64,000 nucleotides of DNA from Zea mays (GCF_902167145.1 NC_050096.1:268110622-268174621); one strand, 5' to 3'; counted from the first letter of the stretch, positions 22,752 to 34,690 are shown. A program made the numbers and translations. The notes: generated by a model from the letters alone, not told the origin.

Positions 22752-24240
22752 AGAAGAAGCCTTGTAGGATCCGGATTGAGTGAAGGCCATGCAGGAAGAG
22801 CTGAACAACTTCAAGAGAAATGAAGTCTAGAGCATGGTTCCACATCCAAAGCAAATCGTTGTGAGAACCAAGTGGGTGTTCCACAACAAGCAAGATGAGT
22901 ATGGGGTGGTGATAAGAAACAAGGCCATACTTGTGGCAAAAGTTTATGCCCAAGTCGCAGGTTTGGATTTTGAGGATACATTTGCTCCTGTAGCTAGGCA
23001 AGAGTCTATTCGAACTATATTAGCCTATGCTGCTCACCATTCATTTAAGTTGTATCAAATGGATGTGAGAGCACCTTACTCAATGGGCCAATCAAGGAGG
23101 AGGTATACGTGGAGCAACCCCCTGGCTTTTAGGATGACAGGTACCCTGACCATGTGTATAAGCTTTATAAGGCACTCTATGGACTTAAACAAGCCCCAAG
23201 AGCATGATATGAATGCATTAGAGATTTTCTTATTTCTAATGTTTTCAAGGTCGGGAAAGCTGATCCTACTCTTTTCACTAAGACATATGATGATGATTTG
23301 TTTATGTGCCAAATATATGGCGATGACATAATATTTGGTTCAACTAATCAAAAGTCTTGTGAGGAGTTTAGTAGGGTGATGATGTAAAAGTTTGATATGT
23401 TTAGGATAGGTGAGCTGACATAATTTCTAGGATTTCAAGTAAAAAACTCAGAGATGGCTTCTTCGTCTCCCAATCGAAGTACACACAGGATCTCCTCAAG
23501 AGATTTGGGATGAAGGACGCAAAACGCATCAAGACACTGATGGGAACAAATGGACACTTGGACCTCAATGCGGGAGGTAAGTCCGTAGATCAAAAGGTAT
23601 ACCGGTCTATGATACGATCCTTGCTTTAATTTTGTGCAAGTAGACCGGATATTATGCTTTTCTGTTTGCATGTGTGCTAGATTTTAATCTGACCCTAAGG
23701 AATGTCACCTTGTGGCCGTGAAGCGAATTCTTCGATATTTAGTTCATATGCCTCACTTCGGGCTCTTGTATCTTAAGGGGTCTACCTTTGACTTGATTGG
23801 ATACTCAGACTTCGATTAAGCGAGGCGAAAGGTTGATAGAAAGAGTACATTGAGGACTTAATAGTTTTTGGGAAGGTCCCTGGTGTTATGGAGCTCTAAG
23901 AAACAAAATTTGTTGCCCTAATCACCGCCGAGGCCAAGTATGTTGCCGCAAGCCAGTGTTGCACGGAACTACTTTGGATGAGGCAAACCTGACTGGAACT
24001 TTGGCTACAATTTGAGCAAAGTCTCACTCCTATGTGATAATGAGAGCGCAATTCATTTGGTGGATAATCCTGTTGAACACGACCGCACTAAGCACATAGA
24101 CATCTAGCATCATTTTCTGAGAGAGCACCAACAAAGGGGATATATTGATATTTGTCATGATAGCACCAATCACCAGCTAGCCAATATCTTCTCAAGCCTT
24201 TAGAGAAATAAGGTTTTGTGAGCTGCGTAGTGAGGTTAAT
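22752..24240 (+). pseudogene. Copia element A, RT and RNase H (degraded, 3' part)
   Basis: The RT interrupted at 3956 resumes here: KWVFHNKQDE, FEDTFAPVARQESIR, YQMDV near 22870-23080, then frameshifts, MAMTxxxFGS in place of the catalytic box near 23310-23345, and the RNase H region (KTLMGTNGHLDL, KVYRSM, DRKSTL) to about 24000. The LCDNES...HFLREHQQ block ends near 24190. Several frameshifts and stops mark an old copy. Confidence 0.82.
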
Positions 24241-25083
24241 GTATTAGATTCACGGAACTTGGATTGATCTATAGCATACATATGCCTTTATGCCTTTGGT
24301 CATGTTGTTAAGCTTTCTTGTACTTTATTGCTTATCTTGGTGCTCAAGTTGTAGAATGTCATCCCAAACCTCACAAGTCCTTGTGCATTGATGCATATCG
24401 TTAAGGGGAGGATATGCTACAACTTGACCCTTTGAGACTAATATGTTTGCTTGAGTTGTGTTGATGTAGTCTCAAAGGTGAATTGAAACGAAAATTATAG
24501 AGTTGGACAAAGGGAAAGGCTTCCGCTACATAACGGTATCGATGTACTTTGTCATAAGATTCCTTGTGTTTCATTGCCTTTTTCACTTAATTTGCAAATT
24601 TTGGTGAGGCAATGAGGTTTTAAAGTCACTAGTTTCTCCGTTTTTGTGCTTAATGCCAAAGGGGGAGAAATTAAGACCAAAGCAACTAGATCAACCACCA
24701 CTTAGAGTTTTAAAAGTTATTGTGTTCTAAACTTGTCTTTTTGATCAAAACCCTCTTGATTCCAAAGAGGAGTCCTCCTATTGCAAAAGTGTTCTTGTAT
24801 GGGGGAGAAACCTTTCTTATGGAAAAGGGGGAGTTTTTGGTATTTGATCAAAACTAGTCTCTAAAAATGGTTTGAGTTGCAAAACAAAAGAGTTTTGTCA
24901 TAGAAGTGAGAAAAATGAATTCGGTTGGAAAATTCAAAACGAGTGGTGGCAAAATGACCCAAATATGTCAAATCCTATTCTTATTCTATTGGTGTTTGAT
25001 TTGACTTCAATTTGCAAAAGTTGGCTCATATTTGGTTAAGCTAGTGAGTTTTGAGTTGCTTGAGGTGTGTCACCATAAATCAC
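24241..25083 (+). other. Element A 3' untranslated region
   Basis: Non-coding DNA with GGGGGAGAAA runs near 24662, 24801 and 24826, as in other Sireviruses. No gene seen. Confidence 0.6.
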
Positions 25084-25097
25084 AAAAAGGGGAAGAT
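25084..25097 (+). other. Element A polypurine tract
   Basis: AAAAAGGGGAAGAT directly precedes TGAAAGG, the start of the LTR, on the plus strand. Confidence 0.85.
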
Positions 25098-26532
25098 TGA
25101 AAGGAATATATGCCCTTGGGGCAAGTGTTTTGGTGATTAAAAGCTCAACGCACCACCTTGAACTAACAATCTTTATATGAGTATGAGCACAGTTATACAA
25201 AGAGCAAATTGAAGATGTCAAGTCCAAAAGAGCACAAACATGGACCTAAATATGCAACTTTGTGAGAAATGGTAAAAGTGTGAGGTTTGTACTTCTAAAT
25301 ATGTTGCATAGGTCTTTTACAATGTTTCTAGTACTTGTGGTTGGGCTCTAACTCATTTTGTAGAGAACAATACTTTTGGACTTGAGTTTGCACATATTGC
25401 AAATTCTATTGAAATGAAGTTGCAAAGGTATGATTCTAGCACTTAGTTAATTGTTTTAGTTGCTAATAATGTTTATCTAAGTGCTACGGAACTTTTAAAG
25501 TCAAGCCAAAAAGGAGTTAAGAAATTTGGCTCGGAAGTGGACAAAGTTGGGCCAGACTAGGCCTCACTGGATAGTTTCGGGTGCAACAGACATGTCCAGC
25601 GCCGTCAGCTGGCCAACTGTCCGCTCTCGACAAATTGTCGGGGCTCGGTGGCTTAAAATCATCGGACAGTCCGGTGTGCACCGAACATGTCCAGTGAGCT
25701 AGGCGGCGCAACGGTTGACACTGTGACTAGCGTCGCGTCGGCAGGCAACGGGCAGAAAGGGACACCGAACATGTTCGGTGCACCACTGGACAGACCGGTG
25801 CACCCGCAGACAGAAGGCAATCAGAGCCTTCCAAATAGAGGATCAACGACTTCTTAGCCCCTTGGGGCTATAAAAGAGGTCCTTGGGTGCCTCTACCACG
25901 ACACCAAGCATTATAAGAGCACACTACAACTCCGAGACTCCAAGACCTCGCTGTTTGAAATGTTTGAGAAATTTAAGCACGTTTCTGAGCTGTAACTCCA
26001 TCGTTCTTGTTCTTGCGTTATTTTTTCGCTTGTGTGCGTGTTGTTGCTGTGATTGTGCTCTTGTATGTGTACTCTTACTCCCCTTACTCCATTTTTGATA
26101 TTAATCACGTGTAAGGTGTGAGAGACTCCAACGTGTGGAGATTCCTCACAAACGGGATTGAATTATAAGGAAGACATATGTGGTACTCAAGTTTGATCAT
26201 TGGATTGTTTGAAAGGGGTTGAGTGCAACCCTTGACCAAAGGAGGTCACCATAACGTGGAGTAGGCATTGACCGAACCACGGTAAAAATCGATGTGCCAC
26301 TTGTCTCTTTACTTTCTTGTGATTATTGTCTTCTTGAGTTCTCATTTTCACTTGGAATATTGTTCCTAGTTTAATACTCATATTAAGTGAGCAATCAAGT
26401 GAAGAATTCTTATCTCCATTATCTCTACTCTCAAACTTGGTTTTATTTACACTAACATATATTATAGACCAACTTTGTGTTGTTTTTAGTAAAATTCATA
26501 GGATCACCTATTCATCCCTCTAGGTGCTCTCA
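25098..26532 (+). repeat. Element A 3' LTR
   Basis: About 1,435 bp from TGAAAGGAATATATGCCC to CTAGGTGCTCTCA. The end, read on the minus strand, is TGAGAGCACCTAGAGGG, collinear with the ends of the B and H LTRs. TATAAAAG is at 25869-25876. Diverged CACCGGACA-type palindromes lie near 25660-25810. Confidence 0.82.
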
Positions 26533-26812
26533 ACTATTGAAACTTTGATCAATAGTGTGTGTATATATAATATTAAAATATTTCACAATAAAAGAATTAA
26601 ATGTTATGATAGTAGTCATGATGAATTTAGTAATTTTACTTTTATGTTATAAAATCTTATAAAACATCTGGTATAACCGGTTGAAGTTTGATAGTAATTG
26701 ACTTTGGACAAACTAGGTAACTCATGTGGACGAGAGGAGTAGCTATTTTACTAAGAGTAGCTAATAGTTGAACTATTAGCTAGATTTTTAGATGTCTTCA
26801 ACTAGTTTTAAC
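26533..26812. other. AT-rich flank without recognised features
   Basis: Low-complexity AT-rich DNA. I see no gene or repeat boundary here. Confidence 0.5.
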
Positions 26813-27596
26813 AACTAGGGGTGAAAATGGAAATTGTAATTTTCGGATACCGAGAATCATTTTCAAAGTTTTACCGAAATTTAGGTCTAAACGGAAACAG
26901 AAATGGTAACTGAAAATACGAAAACGGTATCAGTAGAAAAAACGGAATCGGAAACGGTTTGGCCCTCTTCCGTCCGTTTTCGGAAATTACCGTTTTTATT
27001 CGGTATTTTACCGTCGGTAATAAATTTGGTATTTTTTTAGAAAAATATTAAATCTGAACTGACCTTTATAAATTCATAATAAATTTATCTTAACTAAAAA
27101 AATATGAAACTATTTTTATTATTTTCCTAAAATCAAGATCTATCTAATGGTATATAGTTGAGAATCCTTTGAAACTTTTATAAATCTTATTTATGTTTTC
27201 TTACCTTTTATTACTCTTGATACATATATTTGTAATTTACACGAGAACTTAAGAAGGACCAAGATGACACTAATTATATTGACTATGCCAAGTAGTAGGA
27301 GTACAAATAGAATGTAAGTGTCATATCATTATACACATTTTGATTCTACTTTACTTAAATACATAATAATGTTTTTTATTTTATATTTCTTAACTTATAT
27401 ATTTAATGTGACCTCCTACTTTATATATTATTACAAATTTATAAGAATGTATGACTTGCATGAATTTTTAAAGTCAATTGAGTGTACATGTTACAATTTT
27501 TATCGATCGAATTTTAGATTTTGATCGTAACCGCTGTAATTTTCGTTCCGAACTTTCATTTCTGAAAGTTTCCTATGCCCGGGAATAGGATCTGGA
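26813..27596. repeat. hAT-like non-autonomous element, limits uncertain
   Basis: It starts near TAGGGGTGAAAATGG, a start common in plant hAT-derived repeats. Multiple CCGTTTTCGG/CGGTATTTTACCG words follow at 26870-27010 and related words recur near 27525-27560. The matching inverted right end was not found and the LTR of element H begins at 27597, so the right end may have been displaced. No transposase ORF. Confidence 0.4.
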
Positions 27597-27999
27597 TGTC
27601 GCCTAGAGGGGGGTGAATAGGCAAATAATAATTATCACTTTACTAGGTGAGTACCCGTGCGTTGCAACGGAAACATATGATAACATAATAACTTATATAC
27701 AAAATGTGTCTTATATTGTTATAAAAAATATTTTATAATCCATTTGTAATCCTAGCCATACATAAATTTTGTTATTTTAATTTAGCTGTTTCACTACTCG
27801 ATTGCAACCATCAGTATCATGCAGACTTCGATATATGCCACGATTTGCATGGTCTCATCATTGAAGAGCACGTGTCACACCTGCCGGTAGAAGTTCCCTC
27901 GTACATTGTCAGTCATCAAGTACGCACCACCATACACACTTGCTTAAACAAAAAAGCAAGTGTATGTGTTTGCGAAGAGAATTAAAGGCAGGCTGGCAC

Positions 28000-28620
28000 A
28001 AAAGCTACCCCGACGATGGCGAGTGGTCATTGTTGTCGGTCCTCCTCTGCGTCGCCTCTGGTGCCAAGATGATGCTATAGTCCTTGATATAGTAGTCGTC
28101 GAACGCGCACGACATGGCGAGTACCGATGACTCTTGGCTGGGCTGCCAAACGAAGTGCACCCCAGGCTCATCAGCGAGGTAGTACACCTAGCCGTTGCAC
28201 CACCAGATGTGCTACTCCTCTACATAAATCTTGTTCGAGGACACTCACACAACGTCAGCAACGACCGTCGTCCCAGCGTATAAGAATTCATGGCCGGTCA
28301 GTAGTGACTTACGTGGGAGGTTGAGCTTCAGGTTGATGATGAGCTGGACGGTGTGACGACACCGTTGTCGGATGCGGTGTCCAGAACAACCCGAGAGTCG
28401 CCGGCGTTGGCGACGACCATGAGGTCCCCCTATTTGAAGATGGACAGCGCGGTGCAGCCGCTCTGGACCGCGTCCAAGCGGCAGCGGCGCCGGAGCTTGC
28501 CGAACACAGCGACGCATGTGGTCACGTAGTACTGCTTCTAGAGGTCGAACTGGCAGTCGCCAAGCTTCTTTTCGTCGTCGATGAGCGACGCCAACGCGAG
28601 CGCCTCCTACCAGTGGTGTT
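28000..28620 (-). pseudogene. Captured PP2C protein phosphatase gene fragment
   Basis: The minus strand contains, in order, SLIDDEKKLGDCQFDL, SGCTALSIFK, then after a stop GDLMVVANAGDSRVVLDTAS. A frame change leads to VQLIINLKLNLP at 28320-28355, a GTAAGT splice donor (28307-28312), and then VYYLADEPGVHFVWQPS, LAMSCAFDDYYIKDY and IILAPEATQRR to about 28030. This is the plant PP2C core: GDSR and the xLAMSRAFGD-like motif, the latter with FDD in place of FGD. It carries at least four in-frame stops or shifts, so it is a pseudogene. An exon-intron junction shows that genomic DNA was captured. The metal-binding DGLWD-type motif is not included. Confidence 0.82.
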
Positions 28621-28942
28621 TGTTCGGGGTTTCCAAGTAAGAAATATGGATTCATCTTTGGCGTTGGTTTATGAAAATGACTCACAAGTCAGAGCCATGG
28701 AAAAATATTACGGAGAATAAATGTCACACATATAAAAAAGAATTTAAGTTGAAAACATTATTCAAACAAAAGAAATTGCATGCAAGGCTCTTTTTTAAAT
28801 ACTACTCCCTCCATCCAAAAATATAATTTAGTAATCTCGTTGATAATTATCTACTACTACACATTGTGCAAAGGTAGCAGGTGGGCTTTGTGAGAGATGT
28901 AGTATATATTTTTACTGTAACAAATATTGACATAAACACACA

Positions 28943-29040
28943 TGTGGTGTAGTGGTAGCTGCGAGCACATTTGCTTGAGAGGTTGCAGGTTCGAATCCCA
29001 TTGGAGCCACACATTTGTGTTTTTTTTAATTTAATTTTAG
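28943..29040 (+). repeat. tRNA-derived SINE-like segment
   Basis: TGTGGTGTAGTGGTAGCTG resembles a Pol III A box, and GGTTCGAATCC about 40 bp downstream is a consensus B box. The outer sequences TGTGG and CCACA can pair like an acceptor stem. A T-rich tail follows (29018-29035). The anticodon arm does not fold convincingly, so this is not called as a tRNA gene. Confidence 0.55.
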
Positions 29041-30029
29041 CTAGGCGTGAGATGCACGTGGGAATGAGATTTGCGGGGAGAGGGAAATGAGAAAGACAGT
29101 GCGAGGAGGGAGTAATGGGAATTGCAGAACACTGGTAGAACACGGAATGACAGCCGGGAATGGGAATGAGAATGGGCTTTGCGGGGAGGGGATAATGAGA
29201 AAGACAGTGCGGGAATGGGAATGGCAGGACACGGAATGGCAGCCTACCCCTTACCGTCTTAATAAGTAGTATAGATAACTGGAAATTCTTACTCTATTCG
29301 AAGGCTGGATCGCAGTGGAATGAAAGACCCTTCGAGTAGGTTGCAGCGGAATTGAAGTTTTTGTCTTAAAATACCATGCACTTCGAAGACAACTTATACC
29401 ACATATAAATATTGAAGTGCAAGTATAAACAACAAATAAGACAGAGAAACAGCACACAACACAGAGCAGAGCACACAGACACAGGGATTTATCCCGAGGT
29501 TCGGCCAAGCCTGAAATGCTTGCCTAGTCCTCGTTGGAGTTAGCCACATCTGGGCTTGGAGTCTATTTCAACTCCTTCCTCCGTTTGCTCAGATCTATCA
29601 GTATGACAGATAGAGCCTTCAACTATGTTGATATTGGTTACAACAACGCCGTGGCTGCTTACAGTCTTCTCGACAGCACTCCGGCAGAGTAACAATGCGC
29701 TCAAGACTTTGCTCTAGCTCTCAGCAACACTTCTCCACTCTCTAAAGGCTTATAGCTTTGCCTCTACACAAACTAGAGAGATATACACGAGAGGGAGAGA
29801 GAGAATTGATCCAAATGATGTGTACAATTGTTGGCTGCACTTGTGTACTTGTTTGAGGCGACTAGGGGTCCCTTTTATAGCCCCAAAGGGCCTAGGAGCC
29901 GTTGGAGCTTCATTTGGAAGCTCCCAGCCTTCCCTAGTTGCGGGTGCACCGGACTGTCCGGTGGCGTACCAGACAGTGAACAGTAACGGATCTGATTGAC
30001 AGTTTCCTTCTCTGGAACAGCTAGCCGTT

Positions 30030-30262
30030 GGTGCACCGGACAGGTTACTATTCACTGTCCTGTGCACCGGACACAACTACTATTCACTATCCTGTGCACC
30101 GGACACAACTACTATTCACTGTCCTGTGCACCGGACACAGCTACTATTCACTGTCCTGAGCACCGGGCACAGCTACTAACTGACCTGTGCACCGGACAGA
30201 GTTACTATTCACTGTCCTGTGCACCGGACAACTACTATTCACTGTCCTGTGCACCAGCCAAC
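30030..30262. repeat. About 31-bp tandem repeat in the H LTR
   Basis: Seven to eight copies of a unit containing CTGTCCTGTGCACCGGACA followed by an ACTACTATTCA segment. It is a tandemised version of the CACCGGACAGTCCGGTG palindrome seen in the other Sirevirus LTRs here. The stretch 30263-30710 has no other feature. Confidence 0.85.
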
Positions 30263-30710
30263 AACACACTAAGTGATGTTTCCTCCGTTCTTGCTCCGTT
30301 TGACTTCAACTTTTGGGAGGATTTTCCTGAGACTTAAACAAACACATTTAGAGTATAATCCAATTGATTTAGTCCTAGAAACTTACATCTTTCTTGTTCT
30401 TCTCCTAGCTTTTCTGTTTCTCCTCCAACAGAGCTTAGAATGGTACTTTCTCTACAGAAAGAGTTAGAGAGCAAACCAAAGCACCAAATTTGTAGTAAGA
30501 GGTGTATGCAACATGGTTAAACACTCAAACCTTACATACTTAACCTTTTTCATCGTTTTACCCAATTTGGCATGTTTGAGGTCGATGTTGGACTCTAAAC
30601 CACTAAGTCAACTTGACTTGATCTAGATTGACATATCTGAGCTCTAACTCCCTTGTTCATTTCTCGAGCTTGATCTTGAGCCTTATGACTTACACCACAT
30701 AACTGTAGAT

Positions 30711-32132
30711 TGTCGGGGACCATAATTAGGGGTACCTTCAAGACTCCTAATCTCAGCTGGTAACCCCCATCAGCACAAAGCTGCAAAGGCCTGATGGGCA
30801 CGATTAAGGTCAAGGCTCAGTCCACTCAAAGGACATGATCTCACCTCGCCCGAGCCCAGCCTCGGGCAAAGGCAGCCGACCCCGGAGGATTCACGTCTCG
30901 CTCGAGGGCCCCCTCAAGCAACGGACACACCTTCGGCTCGCCCGAGGCCCAGTCTTCGCAGAGAAGCAACCTTGGCCAGATCGCCACGCCAACCGATCGT
31001 ATCGCAGGAGCATTTAATGCAAGGATCGCCTGACACCTTGTCCTAACGCGTGCTCTTCAGTCGACAGAGCCGAAGTGACCGCAGTCACTTTGCCGCTCCA
31101 CTGACCGACCTGACAAGAAAACAGCGCCACCTGCGTCGCTCCGACTGCTGTGCCACTCGACAGAGTGAGGCTGACAGCAGCCAAGTCCAGCCTCGGGCAC
31201 CATAGGAAGCTCCGCCTCGCCCGACCCCAGGGCTCGGACTCAACCTCGACGCTGGACGACAGACTCCGCCTCGCCCGACCCCAAGGCTCGGACACAGCCT
31301 CGGCCTCGGAAGACGGTCTCCGCCTCGCCCGACCCCAGGGCTCGGACACAGCCTCGGCCTCGGAAGACGGTCTCCGCCTCGCCCGACCCAGGGCTCGGAC
31401 TCAACCTCGACCTCGGAAGACGGACTCGACCTCGACCTCGACCTCGAAGGAGCCTCCGCCTCGCCCGACCTAGGGCTCGGACCGACCACGTCACAGGGGG
31501 GCCATCATTACCCTACCCCTAGCTAGCTCAGGCTACGAGGAACAAGACCGGCGTCCCATCTCGCTTGCCCCGGTAAACGAATAATGATGGCGCCCCGCGT
31601 GCTCCATGACGACGGCGGCTCTCAGCCCCTTACAGAAGCAAGGAGACGTCAGCAAGGACTCGACAACCCCGATAGCTATCCTTCCGCAGGGCTCTAGCTC
31701 TCCTCCGACGGCCACGACACCACATGAACAGGGTGCCAAAACCTCTCCGACTGCCACGACTGCATGTACTTAGGGCTCTAGCTCCTCTCTGCTAGACACG
31801 TTAGCACACTGCTACACCCCCCATTGTACACCTGGACCCTCTCCTTGCGCCTATAAAAGGAAGGTCCAGGGCTCTCGTACGGGAAGGTTGGCCGCGCGGG
31901 AGAACGGGCCGACGCATAAAGGCTCTCGCTCTCTCTCTCCCACGCGAACGCTTGTAACCCCCTACTGCAAGTGCACCCGACCTGGGCGCAGGGCAACACG
32001 AAGGCCGCGGGTTCCCCCTTTGCCTGTTTCTTCCCCCCTTCGTGCTCCGTCTCGCGCCGACCCATCTGGGCTGGGGCACGCGGCGACAATTCACTCGTCG
32101 GTCCAAGATCCCCCGGGGTCGAAACGCCGACA
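30711..32132 (+). repeat. Element D 5' LTR
   Basis: 1,422 bp, TGTCGGGGACC...GAAACGCCGACA. TATAAAAG is at 31852-31859. A GC-rich tandem array of about 55-bp units (CTCCGCCTCGCCCGACCC, GGCTCGGAC, CCTCGGAAGACGG) occupies 31200-31480 with four to five copies. Confidence 0.92.
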
Positions 32133-32133
32133 G

Positions 32134-32152
32134 TTGGCGCGCCAAGTAGGGG
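32134..32152 (+). other. Element D primer binding site
   Basis: TTGGCGCGCCAAGTAGGGG directly follows the LTR. The same site in element E reads TTGGCGCGCCAGGTAGGGG. Confidence 0.85.
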
Positions 32153-32192
32153 CCTGCTGCGTGTTGACGAACAGCTTCCTGTCAAGCTCCAG

Positions 32193-34690
32193 ATGGGTAG
32201 TCTCCAGCAACCTCTCCAACCCGGGACGATGCTCCATTTCGGGAGTCTTGAGTTCATGTCCCTCGACGGCAGCTACGACATGATACTCCTTCCTCTACTG
32301 CGCGACAGCGACAATGGCGGCCGTCAGCCCGCCCGCCGGCAGCGGAATCAACGACGTCTTCCCCACATGGCGGAAGAACAACATCCGGGTTTGTCCCGTC
32401 ACCTCCCCCACTGACGGAGGAGGAGGCGGGGCAACCATGGCCAAGCAGGAGGCGGCACCTCGTCGGCTGTCGAGCAAGTCGACGACGCTGGCGCCCCAGC
32501 GGGGGACACGTCGGGCTTCGACCTTGCGTCTGAGACGAAGACGAGCACCGTTTCCCCGCAACACGCCAACCCCAAGCAGACGAACGACGCTAGCACGCTC
32601 GCGAAGGACTTGCTGGGCGTCGCCCTCGTACCTGAGACAACGGTGCAGTCCGCCCCTGACGCGACTTCGTCACCGCCCGTTGACCAAGAGGTACCGACCG
32701 ATTCCCATCTCGTGCCTTTTGGATTCAGCTTCGACCCACCAAGCGGCCTCGCTTCGGTGGAAGCTTTCATAGAGGCATGTACCAACCCTCCAGGGTACCA
32801 TGTGCGGTCGCCATAGGACAGACTGACGGCCGTCTCGACCTACGGACCCTCGGGTTCCGAGGAAGATGATGAGCCCGACTTTTGTTGGGATTTCTCTGGG
32901 CTCGGTAACCCCAGCGCCATGCGGGACTTCATGACCGCATGTGACTACTGCCTCTCCGATTGTTCCGATGGTAGCCGTAGCTTCGGCGACGAGGACTGCG
33001 ACCCAAGTCGTGAATGTTTCCACGTCGATCTAGGGGGTCCCGGCGAAGGCAACCATCTTGGTATACCGGAAACGGCGATCCCCCTAGGCCTGCGCCTCGC
33101 GTTGACATCCTTCGGGAGCTAGCTGTGGTCCCAGTCCCTACGGAGGGTCAGGACGGACAGCTCGAGCAAATCCACGAGATGTAGGCCAGGCTCGACGAGG
33201 GAGCAGGAACACTTGAGCAGTTCCGGCGGAACATCGGGCAGGAATGGGCAGACCAAGCTCCGACCGGAGAAGCGCGTCATCTACCCCAGGGCATCCAGCA
33301 CCGCATTGCCGACGACGTCAGGGCAAGGCCGCCACCGGTTTCCAGTGGGGTCGGCCAGAACCTGGCTGCAGCAGCAATACTACTCCGTGCGATGCCGGAA
33401 CCATCGACCACCGAAGGGCGGCGTATCCAGGGAGAGCTCAAGAATCTCCTGGAGGATGCCGCGATCCGACAGGCCGAAAGCTCTGCCTCCCGAAGGCAGG
33501 GGTACCCCTCGGAGCATCGTGCCGCGACTTCCCGATTCGTGCGGGAAGCCTCGGTCCACACCGGGCGCACGCGCAACACGGCGCCTGCGGCCCCGGGTCG
33601 CCTCGGCAACGAGCACCACCACCGCAACCGTCGAGCCCACCTCGACGAGAGGGTGCGCCGAGGCTACCACCCCAGGCGTGGGGGACGCTACGACAGCGGG
33701 GAGTATTGGAGTCCCTCGCCCGAACCACCCGGTCCACAGGCTTTCAGCCGGGCCATACGACGGGCGCCGTTCCCGACCCGGTTCCGAACCCCGACTACCA
33801 TCACAAAGTACTCGGGGGAGACGAGGCCAGAACTGTGGCTCGCGGACTACCGACTCGCCTGCCAGCTGGGTGGAACGGACGATGACAACCTCATCATCCG
33901 CAACCTCCCCCTGTTCCTCTCCGACATCGCTCGAGCTTGGCTGGAGCATCTGCCTCCAAGGCAGATCTCCAACTGGGACGACCTGGTCCAAGCCTTCGCC
34001 GGCAACTTCCAGGGCACGTACGTGCGCCCTGGGAACTCCTGGGATCTCCGAAGCTGCCGCCAGCAGCCGGGAGAGTCTCTCCGGGACTACATCCAGCGAT
34101 TCTCGAAGCAGCGCACCGAGCTGCCTAACGTCACCGACTCGGACGTCATCGGCGCGTTCCTCGCTGGCACCACCTACCGCGACCTGGTGAGCAAGCTGGG
34201 TCGCAAGACCCCCACCAGGGCGAGCGAGTTGATGGACATCGCCACCAAGTTCGCCTCTGGCCAGGAGGCGGTTGAGGCCATCTTCCAAAAGGACAAGCAG
34301 CCCCAGGGCCGCCAGCCGGAAGACGTCCCCGAGGCGTCCACTCAGCGCGGCACCAGGAAGAAGGGCAAGAAGAAGTCGCAAGCGAAACGCGACGCCACCG
34401 ACGCGGACCTTGTCGCCACCGCTGAGTACAAGAACCCTCGGAAACCTCCAGGAGGTGCCAATCTCTTCGATAAGATGCTCAAGGAGCCGTGCCCCTATCA
34501 TCAGGGGCCCGTCAAGCACACCCTTGAGGAGTGCGTCATGCTTCGGCGCCACTTTCACAAGGCCAGGCCACCTGCAGAGGGTGGCAGGGCCCACAACAAC
34601 GACAAGAAGGAGGATCACAAGGCAGAGGAGTTCCCTGAGGTCCACGACTGCTTCATGATCTACGGTGGGCAAGTGGCGAACTCCTCGGCG
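32193..34690 (+). pseudogene. Element D gag, frameshifted
   Basis: It starts at the same ATG context as element E (MGSLQQPLQPGT). The N-terminal third is broken by frameshifts and a stop near 32815. From 33392 a 462-codon segment is open and contains the retrotransposon gag core: LWLADYRLACQLGG, RAWLEHLPPRQISNWDDLV, FAGNFQGTYVRPG, LRDYIQRFSKQRTELPN, then a basic tail and a cysteine/histidine segment CPYHQGPVKHTLEEC. A further frameshift near 34680 separates it from protease. Gag forms the particle shell. Confidence 0.85.

Larger units (their letters stand above)
27643..29275 (-). mobile_element. Helitron, 1,633 bp, non-autonomous
   Basis: On the minus strand it starts TCTATACTACTTATTAAGAC and ends GGGTACTCACCTAG. 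A short hairpin-forming palindrome (CCGTTGCAACGCACGG) lies about 10 bp before the CTAG end. It sits between A and T with no target duplication. These are the hallmarks of plant Helitrons (5' TC, 3' CTRR, AT target). Rejoining the flanks restores a continuous LTR of element H. No Rep/helicase is present. Inside are a captured PP2C fragment and a SINE-like segment. Confidence 0.85.
27597..30710 (-). repeat. Element H: Sirevirus-type LTR, split by a Helitron and cut by element D
   Basis: The plus strand starts TGTCGCCTAGAGGGGGG, collinear with the LTR start of element B. After removing the Helitron (27643-29275) about 1,480 bp remain. A minus-strand TATAAAAG is at 29872-29879, about 645 bp from the left end, matching the TATA-to-end distance in the element A LTR. 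No coding sequence or right LTR end was found before element D starts at 30711, so this is a solo or truncated LTR, or its remainder lies beyond element D. Confidence 0.65.

Noticed and set aside
28799..28860. Stowaway MITE starting CTACTCCCTCCATCC
   Set aside because: The left-end motif is present but no inverted partner was found within several hundred bases.
28943..29012. A functional tRNA gene
   Set aside because: The A and B boxes fit, but the anticodon arm does not fold well, the acceptor starts with T, and a long T-rich tail follows; a SINE-like segment is the better call.
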